From an uncultured Bacteroidota bacterium (GTDB lineage Bacteria; Bacteroidota; Bacteroidia; Chitinophagales; Chitinophagaceae): a stretch of 5,301 nt of DNA. Within the stretch, counting starts at the first letter, position 1. Each line of letters starts with the position of its first letter. The notes under the pieces were generated by a model. It was not told the DNA's origin, did no database searches, and was given only the letters and a program-made list of their open reading frames with translations. This document shows, piece after piece, positions 1 through 5,301 of the stretch. The translations under genes and the position numbers were made by a program. The stretch spans positions 1 through 5,301 of the forward strand of contig CAIZMD010000278.1 of assembly GCA_903933995.1 (NCBI GenBank), given 5' to 3'.

Positions 1-405
1 CAAAATACTGGTTAATACATTGGCCTGTTCAAGCGGTGTTAAAAAATTATTTAATTCAAGCCATACATTTCTTCTGATTTTTTCTATCTCTTGTAAGGCC
101 TGTGTGCTCTGTAAATCAGGATAATGAAACCTTGCAACCAATAAAGCCCCTAAAAGCAAGTCATGATAGGCACTATTGCTCCAGTCTGTAAAATCTTGGG
201 TGAGGTCTGTAAAATGTAAACGATGAATGATGGTTTCAATCCTTTCCTGAATAGTATCATTTAAGGTTGTTTCCCATAAATGTTCCAGATTAGGGATAAT
301 CCCCTTGCCATAAGCAACCAGCTTTTCTGAAACGGTAGAATAGACTTCCTCATCGGGATCATCTATCAAGGTAAAGAGTGCATTGATTTCTTTGGTTGTT
401 TGCAT
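1..405 (-). CDS. SirB1-like transglutaminase-family protein, 5' part only
   Basis: The minus strand is open from an ATG at 403-405 to the left edge, giving 135 codons without a stop; the 3' end lies outside. The protein begins MQTTKEINALFTLIDDPDEE, followed by VYSTVSEKLVAYGKGIIPNL (residues 21-40), IQERIETIIHRLHF (52-65), LLLGALLVARFHYPDL (83-98) and IEKIRRNVWLELNNFLTPLE (107-126). It appears helical, soluble and without a signal peptide. This pattern resembles the N-terminal region of the SirB1/YchA-like family, in which a helical or HEAT-like segment precedes a transglutaminase-like core and sometimes TPR repeats. That is recognition from family knowledge; the core with any Cys/His/Asp residues is not in the window, so activity cannot be judged. 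The cellular role of these proteins is poorly defined. The gene is divergent from the desaturase at 654. No Shine-Dalgarno sequence precedes the ATG, as is usual in Bacteroidota. Confidence 0.72.
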   Translation of the reverse strand, partial: MQTTKEINALFTLIDDPDEEVYSTVSEKLVAYGKGIIPNLEHLWETTLNDTIQERIETIIHRLHFTDLTQDFTDWSNSAYHDLLLGALLVARFHYPDLQSTQALQEIEKIRRNVWLELNNFLTPLEQANVLTSIL

Positions 406-508
406 ATGAACTGGTTGAAAATGACAGCAATAGCTTAAACTTCCATTATCTGTGATATTCTACCTCAAACTAACTTCTTTTTTTGCGCATTTACCCTAAA
501 TAGTTATT

Positions 509-608
509 CCATACTTGTGGAAATAATGACTAAAAATGGCATACTAATTTGAAAAAATCATCGTTAAAGGCTGTCTTCGGTACCATCAGTCAAAATTAAC
601 AAGTATGG
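509..608. repeat. 10-bp inverted repeat in divergent promoter region
   Basis: CCATACTTGT at 509-518 is the exact reverse complement of ACAAGTATGG at 599-608, with 80 bp between the arms. The match extends to 12 positions (507-518 with 599-610) if one G-T pair is allowed. The left arm sits inside an imperfect local palindrome at about 501-531, with TTATTCC and GGAAATAA flanking the arm core. Its place between two divergent starts would suit a regulator binding paired sites, but this is inference, and chance occurrence in AT-rich DNA is possible. Confidence 0.4.
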
Positions 609-623
609 GAAGCGGGGATGAAG

Positions 624-631
624 TACTTTTG
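624..631 (+). promoter_or_regulatory. Bacteroidota-type -7 element for the desaturase
   Basis: TACTTTTG matches the Bacteroidota sigma-ABfr -7 consensus TAnnTTTG completely. Transcription would begin near 637-640, leaving a leader of about 15 nt before the ATG at 654. No clear -33 TTG/TTTG lies about 20 bp upstream, which lowers confidence. The element overlaps codons of the longer reading frame from 618, which supports using 654 as the start. Confidence 0.42.
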
Positions 632-653
632 CTTTCTTACTATAATTTATTAC

Positions 654-1733
654 ATGTCTACATTTGCCATTCCAAAATTCCCCGTTGTAAAGCAATCCTT
701 GCATGCTGAATTGAAAAAACGCGTTCAAGCCTATTTTGATGAACAAGGAATAAAATCTACGGGTACTCCCAAATTATTTACCAAGGCCATTGTAATGATT
801 ATGGCTTTTGTAGCTGTTTATATTCAATTATTGGTCTGGACCCCAGTTTGGTACTTGGCCCTTTTAGAAGCTGTGATACTTGGTGGTTTGATTGCTGGAA
901 TTGGATTTAACGTGATGCATGATGGTAGTCATGGTAGTTTTAGTACCAATCGTTGGATGAACCGTATAGCCGCTTCCTCTATGAGTATGTTGGGTGCTAA
1001 CCATTTTATGTGGAATATGAAGCACAATATGATTCATCATAGTTTTACCAATATTGATGGGGTTGATGACGATATTGAAATTGGTGTATTAATGCGCATG
1101 GCACCTACACAGAAACGATTAAAAATGCACAAATTCCAGCATTTTTACTTTTGGTTTTTGTACATGCAATTGTATATTTTCTGGATTTTCTTTACTGACT
1201 ACAACAAGTATTTTTCTAAAAAAATTGGAAATGTGCCTTTAAAGAAAATGGAGTTTAAAGACCATTTTGAATTCTGGATTGTAAAAGTCTATCACGCTGC
1301 CTTCTTTATTGTAATCCCTATTTATGCCCTTGGCTGGTTGCCTTGGTTGGTAGGATTTATAGTGATGAGTATGGTTGCTGGATTTATTTTAAGCATTGTT
1401 TTCCAATTGGCCCATACGGTAGAACACACAGAATTCCCTGTTGCGGATATTGCTTCACACCAATTACCTGATGAGTTTGCGGCACACCAAATTAAAACCA
1501 CAGCCAATTTTGCTACCAGAAATAAATTGGTAAGTTGGTTAGTAGGTGGTCTTAATTTTCAAATTGAACACCATTTATTTCCTAAGATTTCTCACGTACA
1601 TTATCCAGCCATTAGCAAAATTGTAAAAGCGGTTTGTGCAGAATATCAATTACAATATATTGAGTATCCTACTATGAGAAGAGCCGTAGTAGCCCATGTT
1701 AGATTTTTAAGAGATTTGGGCAGGGCCGATTAA
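654..1733 (+). CDS. Membrane fatty acid desaturase (acyl-lipid/acyl-CoA type)
   Basis: This 359-residue protein is a di-iron integral membrane desaturase that would insert a double bond into membrane acyl chains using O2 and an electron donor. Three histidine boxes are visible: H89-DGS-H93, H124-NMI-H128-H129 and Q303-IE-H306-H307 followed by LFP. Another His-rich patch lies at H254/H258. Hydrophobic segments fall at about 45-62, 64-88, 163-181, 208-227 and 229-252. Gln in the third box is typical of front-end desaturases such as delta-5/delta-6 and linoleoyl-CoA enzymes, but there is no fused cytochrome b5 domain, so electrons must come from a separate protein. Substrate and regiospecificity cannot be read from sequence. 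An in-frame ATG at 618 would add 12 residues; 654 is preferred because the -7-like element overlaps the extension and the family usually begins shortly before the SLHAELKKRV segment. The gene is monocistronic, ending before a strong terminator. Confidence 0.9.
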   Translation: MSTFAIPKFPVVKQSLHAELKKRVQAYFDEQGIKSTGTPKLFTKAIVMIMAFVAVYIQLLVWTPVWYLALLEAVILGGLIAGIGFNVMHDGSHGSFSTNRWMNRIAASSMSMLGANHFMWNMKHNMIHHSFTNIDGVDDDIEIGVLMRMAPTQKRLKMHKFQHFYFWFLYMQLYIFWIFFTDYNKYFSKKIGNVPLKKMEFKDHFEFWIVKVYHAAFFIVIPIYALGWLPWLVGFIVMSMVAGFILSIVFQLAHTVEHTEFPVADIASHQLPDEFAAHQIKTTANFATRNKLVSWLVGGLNFQIEHHLFPKISHVHYPAISKIVKAVCAEYQLQYIEYPTMRRAVVAHVRFLRDLGRAD

Positions 1734-1755
1734 AAGGCTTGGAACAAGCGCATAA

Positions 1756-1785
1756 AAAAGCCGGATAAATTTTTATCCGGCTTTT
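1756..1785. terminator. Bidirectional rho-independent terminator
   Basis: A near-perfect hairpin has arms 1756-1769 and 1772-1785. Its core GCCGGATAAA pairs with TTTATCCGGC around a very short T loop, extended outward by A-T pairs. A T-rich run follows the stem on the plus strand, and the A-run at 1754-1759 becomes a T-tract on the minus strand. It begins 23 bp after the desaturase stop and lies 15 bp beyond the topA stop, so it can terminate both convergent transcripts. Confidence 0.9.
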
Positions 1786-1799
1786 ATTTTGGCTATAGC

Positions 1800-4403
1800 C
1801 TATTTCTTTTTGGGACTGGCTTTTTTGCTGGCGGCTTTTTTAGGAGCTGCTTTCTTTGTGGCCGATTTAGTAGCCCCTTTTGAAGCTGGTTTTGCTTTTT
1901 TGGTAAAAGCACCTGGCACTTGTTCTTCAATCATTTTCTTGATTAATTCCAGATCAATATCTATCAACTCATCTGCGGTATATTTTTCACCATCCGCTTT
2001 TCTGCCCATTTTTAGCATCTTTTTCTGAAAACGGATAAATGGACCCCATCTACCATTTTCAATAGAAATTTTCTCAGCTGGCCATTGGTTAATAAATCGA
2101 TTGGCTTCTTTGTCCATTTTCTTTTCAATCAATTCATTGATATCACTTTGAGACAGCGTATCGTAATTGTATGCCCTTGGAATATTAATGAACAAATCAT
2201 TCCACTTGATAAATGGTCCAAATCTGCCCTTGCCCTTGGTTACGGGTAATTCTTGGAAAAAAGCAATTGGCGCTTCTGCGTGTTGCTTTTCTTGGATCAA
2301 CTGTATGGCTCTTTCTAATTCTAGAGCGTGTAGGTCTTCTCCTTTGGGAACGCTGATAAATTGCTCACCCATGCGGATATAAGGGCCAAATCGGCCAATA
2401 TTTACCTGTAATTCTTGACCCTCATATTCCCCAATGGTTTTGGGAAGTTCAAAAAGTTCCATGGCTTCTGCCATGCTAATGGTTTCAATACTTTGGTCTT
2501 GTTTGAGTTTGGCAAATCTTGGTTTCTCTTCTTCGTTGCTACTATCACCAATCTGAACCATGGGACCGTACCTACCCATTCTGGCAATTACTTTTTTACC
2601 AGACTCAGCATCAATACCCAATTCTCTTTCACCCTTAGCCCTTTCTGCAGTTTCTAAAGTATGTTCAATAGTGCTATGGAAGGGTTTGTAAAACCCGTCA
2701 ATCATATTGGACCAGATAATCTTACCATCGGCAATCTCATCAAATTCCTGTTCAATCTTGGCAGTAAACCCAAAGTCCATGACCTTGGTAAAATGTTGCT
2801 TTAAAAAGTCTGTTACCACCATCCCCAAATCGGTTGGGAATAATTTACCTTTTTCAGCACCTGTATTTTCTGATATGATTTCTTTTTCAATGTCCTTGCC
2901 TGGAATCAATCTAAATAGGGTCACAGATCGCTTGATTGCATCCTTGTCGCGCTTTTCAACATAGTTGCGCTTCATGATGGTACTAATAGTGGGGGCGTAG
3001 GTAGAAGGTCTACCAATGCCTAATTCTTCTAGTTTTTTAACCAAGGAAGCTTCTGTATATCGCGCAGCAGGTCTACTGAATTTTTCTGAAGCAGTTAGTT
3101 CTTTTAAACTTAGTTGCTGGTTAACAGCTAATGGAGGCAAGATACCTTCTGCATCTTCTTCGTCTTCATCATCTTTTCCTTCCATATAGACTTTCAAGAA
3201 TCCGTCAAATTTTAGCACTTCACCAGAAGCAGCTAAGGATTCTCCATTTGTGCTGATGGCAATTTTGGCCGTGGTTTTTTCAAAAGCTGCATCGCTCATT
3301 TGAGAAGCAATGGTTCTTTTCCAAATCAATTCATAGAGCCTTCTGGTTTCTTCATCAGCCAGGGTATGTTGATTCATATAAGTAGGCCTAATGGCTTCGT
3401 GGGCTTCTTGTGCAGATTCGTTTTTGTTCTTGAATTTGCGAGGCTGATGATACTGAGGGCCATAAGCATTGTTTACCTCAGCGCTAATATCGGCAAGCGC
3501 CGTATCACTCAAATTCACACTATCCGTACGCATGTAAGTGATCTTACCACTTTCATAGAGCTTTTGGGCAATCAACATGGTTTTACTCACGCTGTATCCC
3601 ATTTTTCTGGAAGCTTCTTGTTGCAGGGTAGAAGTAGTAAAAGGAGCAGCAGGTGTTCTTTTGGTTGGTTTAACCTGAACATCTGTTACTTTATAAGTAG
3701 CACCAATACATGATTCTAAGAATTTTCTAGCAGCTACTTGTTCTGCATATTTAGCAGGAGCTTCCGCTTTGAATCCAACGGTTTTTCCGTTGATATCTGG
3801 GGCTAAGAAATTGGCTTCAATCTTAAAACTACTCTCAGACACAAAATGGTTAATCTCTCTTTCTCTTTCTACTACCAATCTTACCGCTACGCTCTGAACC
3901 CTACCGGCACTAAGGCTACGTTGCATCCCAATTTTGCGCCATAACACTGGGCTCAATTCAAACCCTACCAATCTGTCTAATACCCTTCTAGCTTGTTGAG
4001 CATTCACCAGATTCATATTAATGATCCTTGGATTAGCTACTGCTTTTTTAATGGCGGGGGCGGTGATTTCATGAAAAACAATCCGTTTGGTCACTTTGGG
4101 GTCCAGACCCAATACCTCGGCCAAATGCCAACTAATACTTTCTCCTTCACGGTCCTCATCCGATGCTAGCCAAACTTCATCCGCTTTTTTGGCCAATTGT
4201 CTTAGCTCTTTTACAACCCTTTCCTTGTCATCCGGCACTTTGTACCTAGGTAAATAATGATTGTTTACATCAATACCCATATCGTCCTTTTCCAGGTCAC
4301 GAATATGTCCAAAGCAGCTCTTCACTTCAAAATCCTTGCCCAGGATCTTTTCAATTGTTTTGGCTTTTGCAGGTGACTCAACAATCAATAAGTTTTTTGC
4401 CAT
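1800..4403 (-). CDS. topA: DNA topoisomerase I (type IA, omega protein)
   Basis: TopA relaxes negatively supercoiled DNA by nicking one strand through a 5'-phosphotyrosine, using Mg2+. In the 867-residue form, the TOPRIM domain occupies about residues 1-120, with E9 in IVESPAKAKT and D82/D84/E86 in SDEDREGES. Core motifs follow: SAGRVQS (165-171), FTTSTLQQEA (255-264), the catalytic Y290 in ITYMRTDS, HEAIRPT (335-341) and GRPSTYAPT (464-472). An acidic insert lies near 411-419. The C-terminal part has four GR(Y/F/W)GP repeats at about 610, 670, 726 and 784, the Topo C-terminal repeat type, and no Cys4 zinc fingers; only two cysteines occur, both in the N-terminal part. A lysine-rich tail closes the protein. 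An ATG at 4419-4421 adds six residues (MAVLEN); 4403 is preferred because it gives MAKNLLIVESPAKAK, placing the TOPRIM Glu at position 9 as in E. coli TopA. The frame is intact, and the gene is convergent with the desaturase. Confidence 0.97.
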   Translation of the reverse strand: MAKNLLIVESPAKAKTIEKILGKDFEVKSCFGHIRDLEKDDMGIDVNNHYLPRYKVPDDKERVVKELRQLAKKADEVWLASDEDREGESISWHLAEVLGLDPKVTKRIVFHEITAPAIKKAVANPRIINMNLVNAQQARRVLDRLVGFELSPVLWRKIGMQRSLSAGRVQSVAVRLVVEREREINHFVSESSFKIEANFLAPDINGKTVGFKAEAPAKYAEQVAARKFLESCIGATYKVTDVQVKPTKRTPAAPFTTSTLQQEASRKMGYSVSKTMLIAQKLYESGKITYMRTDSVNLSDTALADISAEVNNAYGPQYHQPRKFKNKNESAQEAHEAIRPTYMNQHTLADEETRRLYELIWKRTIASQMSDAAFEKTTAKIAISTNGESLAASGEVLKFDGFLKVYMEGKDDEDEEDAEGILPPLAVNQQLSLKELTASEKFSRPAARYTEASLVKKLEELGIGRPSTYAPTISTIMKRNYVEKRDKDAIKRSVTLFRLIPGKDIEKEIISENTGAEKGKLFPTDLGMVVTDFLKQHFTKVMDFGFTAKIEQEFDEIADGKIIWSNMIDGFYKPFHSTIEHTLETAERAKGERELGIDAESGKKVIARMGRYGPMVQIGDSSNEEEKPRFAKLKQDQSIETISMAEAMELFELPKTIGEYEGQELQVNIGRFGPYIRMGEQFISVPKGEDLHALELERAIQLIQEKQHAEAPIAFFQELPVTKGKGRFGPFIKWNDLFINIPRAYNYDTLSQSDINELIEKKMDKEANRFINQWPAEKISIENGRWGPFIRFQKKMLKMGRKADGEKYTADELIDIDLELIKKMIEEQVPGAFTKKAKPASKGATKSATKKAAPKKAASKKASPKKK
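1803..1901 (-). other. Lysine/alanine-rich TopA C-terminal tail (coding)
   Basis: The last 33 residues of TopA (about 835-867) contain 14 Lys and 9 Ala, the rest being Ser, Pro, Thr and one Gly, arranged in irregular KKA/KKAAP/SKKASPKKK units. It is low-complexity and probably disordered. Basic tails of this kind are known on actinobacterial TopA, where they aid DNA binding and processivity. By analogy, this tail may do the same in a protein that lacks zinc fingers; that role is inferred. Confidence 0.8.
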
Positions 4404-4413
4404 ATTTTCCAAA

Positions 4414-4428
4414 ACCGCCATGGGCGGT
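4414..4428. repeat. Small palindrome at the 5' end of topA
   Basis: ACCGCC and GGCGGT form a perfect 6-bp inverted repeat around a 3-nt ATG/CAT loop. On the minus strand the loop contains the ATG of the longer topA frame (4419-4421). In RNA this GC-rich hairpin would bury that codon and leave the ATG at 4401-4403 exposed 10 nt downstream, a mild argument for the shorter start. A regulatory role is speculative. Confidence 0.3.
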
Positions 4429-4452
4429 GATTTGATGATGTTTATAAGAAAC

Positions 4453-4460
4453 CGAAACTA
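4453..4460 (-). promoter_or_regulatory. Weak -7-like element upstream of topA
   Basis: On the minus strand this reads TAGTTTCG, one mismatch from TAnnTTTG, and lies about 50 bp before the preferred topA ATG. No convincing -33 TTTG is seen about 20 bp upstream. If real, topA has its own promoter in the 146-bp gap after the hydrolase; otherwise it may be read through from the hydrolase, since no terminator was found between them. Confidence 0.25.
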
Positions 4461-4549
4461 GGTTAAATTAGGCTTTTTTAGTACCTGACCCTTCCGCCGG
4501 TTTGGATGCAATATTAGTCCAAAGAGTTAAATTCCAAAAAATATCCCTG

Positions 4550-5233
4550 TTAGGCCTCTAGTAAGAAATGCACAATGGCCCCAGATACCTCCGCTTCTTT
4601 ATAAACCCTGCTATGCCCCAAACCATCCGTAATATGAAAGCGAACATTGGCTGGTTTTGTTTCCATTATAGGAATCACAGCATCAAATACACAGATCATG
4701 TCTTGCTTGTCATGTACCCATAAAACAGGGGCACTGATTTGCTTTAAAGCATGAGAAACAGCTATCTCCTCTATTTTATAATGGGTTAAACTAGCAATCA
4801 ATTCATTAAATGCTTGTTTGATTTTATCATCCACCTGAATAATACTAAAATAGTGTTCAATGGCTCTTTTGGTTTCTGTAGCTGGTGCAATCAAAACCAG
4901 TTTTCTGTTTGCTTGATTGGCCAAAGTCTGAAAAGCAAGGCTTGCTGCAAGACCTCCCAATGAATGACCCATCCATCCATAAAAGGGGCCATATGCCTGT
5001 TCAATATCTAATAAAGCTTCTTTATAAATAAGGGCATTAATGTGTTTTCCACCAGACTGACCATGAGCAGGAGCGTCAAATGCCACAACTTCAAAGCCCT
5101 CTTTTTTAAACAAACCCACGTATTTCTCAAACTTGTAACTATAACTACTAAATCCGTGGATGATCAATATTTTTTTTCCATTGGGTTGGACAGGGATCCA
5201 ATGATATCCCCTTAAGGTTTGACCCCTAGAAAC
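4550..5233 (-). CDS. Alpha/beta-fold hydrolase, 5'-truncated by contig end
   Basis: This minus-strand frame keeps 227 genuine codons, beginning VSRGQTLRGYHWIPVQPNGK, and ends at TAA 4550-4552. It is an alpha/beta hydrolase: oxyanion-region HGFSS (residues 26-30), AFDAPAHGQSGG (51-62), nucleophile S91 in GHSLGG, acid D178 in VHDKQD and H207 in GLGHSR, so the catalytic triad looks complete. There is a cap-like helical stretch at about 118-165. It resembles serine-esterase/monoacylglycerol-lipase-like proteins; the substrate is unknown. The frame can be extended to a GTG at 5246-5248, adding MLFRS, but those codons are sequencing adapter. The true start and N-terminus, perhaps several dozen residues as family members usually have a segment before the first strand, are missing. 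No signal peptide can be assessed. It lies 146 bp upstream of topA on the same strand. Confidence 0.88.
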   Translation of the reverse strand, partial: VSRGQTLRGYHWIPVQPNGKKILIIHGFSSYSYKFEKYVGLFKKEGFEVVAFDAPAHGQSGGKHINALIYKEALLDIEQAYGPFYGWMGHSLGGLAASLAFQTLANQANRKLVLIAPATETKRAIEHYFSIIQVDDKIKQAFNELIASLTHYKIEEIAVSHALKQISAPVLWVHDKQDMICVFDAVIPIMETKPANVRFHITDGLGHSRVYKEAEVSGAIVHFLLEA

Positions 5234-5301
5234 AGATCGGAAGAGCACACGTCTGAACTCCAGTCACTCTCGCGCATCTCGTATGCCGTCTTCTGCTTGA
5301 A
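5234..5301 (+). other. Untrimmed Illumina TruSeq adapter (artefact)
   Basis: From 5234 the sequence is the TruSeq read-2/index adapter: AGATCGGAAGAGCACACGTC and its known continuation to 5267, then the 8-base index TCTCGCGC (5268-5275), which I recall as TruSeq HT i7 index D711, then the P7 tail starting ATCTCGTATGCCGTC (5276-5299), and AA (5300-5301). The order and spacing match the library construct exactly, so this is not genomic. Genuine insert sequence ends at 5233. Confidence 0.99.

Larger units (their letters stand above)
406..653. other. Divergent intergenic region
   Basis: This 248-bp AT-rich region separates the start codons of the SirB1-like gene (minus) and the desaturase (plus), so it should hold both promoters. 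The desaturase side has a good -7-like element at 624-631. The SirB1-like side has only a weak candidate: 466-473 reads TTAGTTTG on the minus strand, one mismatch from TAnnTTTG, with no clear -33 partner. A 10-bp inverted repeat lies at 509-518 and 599-608. No convincing coding sequence or RNA gene was seen. Confidence 0.7.

Noticed and set aside
641..646. TATAAT as an E. coli-like -10 box before the desaturase
   Set aside because: It is only 8 bp from the ATG, has no -35 partner, and the likely host uses the TAnnTTTG type of element.
618..653. N-terminal extension MKYFCFLTIIYY of the desaturase, which might look like a signal or membrane segment
   Set aside because: The segment overlaps a full match to the -7 consensus at 624-631, and the ATG at 654 gives a normal family N-terminus. 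The extension is probably untranslated.
564..746. 60-codon minus-strand reading frame across the desaturase start
   Set aside because: It overlaps the desaturase coding sequence and promoter, has no recognisable motif and no promoter of its own.
3300..3713. 137-codon plus-strand reading frame
   Set aside because: It lies wholly inside topA on the opposite strand, which has all TopA motifs; it has no recognisable domain. It and the other plus-strand frames at 1789-2964 and 4261-4461 are shadows.
4501..4523. TTTGGA...TCCAAA inverted repeat after the hydrolase, as a terminator
   Set aside because: The stem is only 6 bp, AT-rich, with an 11-nt loop and no T-tract following on the minus strand. 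It is too weak to call.
1..5301. tRNA, rRNA, CRISPR array, insertion sequence, defence system or new gene cluster
   Set aside because: No regularly spaced repeats, transposase motifs, cloverleaf-like segments or rRNA-like conserved stretches were seen. The genes are ordinary chromosomal types.

Overview
This 5301-bp window looks like a complete short contig from a Bacteroidota bacterium, plausibly a Chitinophagaceae-like member; only the phylum is offered with moderate confidence. The reasons are moderately AT-rich DNA, starts without Shine-Dalgarno sequences, a TAnnTTTG-type -7 promoter element upstream of the desaturase, and protein flavours (SirB1-like N-terminal domain, TopA with a lysine-rich tail and no zinc fingers, cytochrome-b5-less QxxHH desaturase) that resemble this phylum. 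The assignment is from memory of the families, not from a search.

Layout from left to right: (1) 1-405, minus strand: 5' part of a SirB1/transglutaminase-like gene, cut by the left edge. (2) 406-653: divergent intergenic region with a likely desaturase promoter and a 10-bp inverted repeat. (3) 654-1733, plus strand: membrane fatty acid desaturase. (4) 1756-1785: strong hairpin with T-tracts on both sides, a bidirectional terminator between convergent genes. (5) 1800-4403, minus strand: DNA topoisomerase I (topA), ending in a lysine/alanine-rich tail. (6) 4404-4549: short gap with a weak promoter candidate and a small palindrome. (7) 4550-5233, minus strand: alpha/beta hydrolase lacking its N-terminus. 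(8) 5234-5301: not biological; it is Illumina TruSeq read-2 adapter, an 8-base index and the P7 tail.

The genes do not form an evident common pathway: one is DNA topology housekeeping, one is membrane lipid unsaturation, and two are conserved accessory proteins. The hydrolase lies upstream of topA on the same strand, but the 146-bp gap gives no firm evidence for an operon. I found no mobile element, CRISPR array, RNA gene or new system. The clearest unexpected signal is the untrimmed sequencing adapter at the right end, which also creates a false start codon and five false residues in the hydrolase reading frame.
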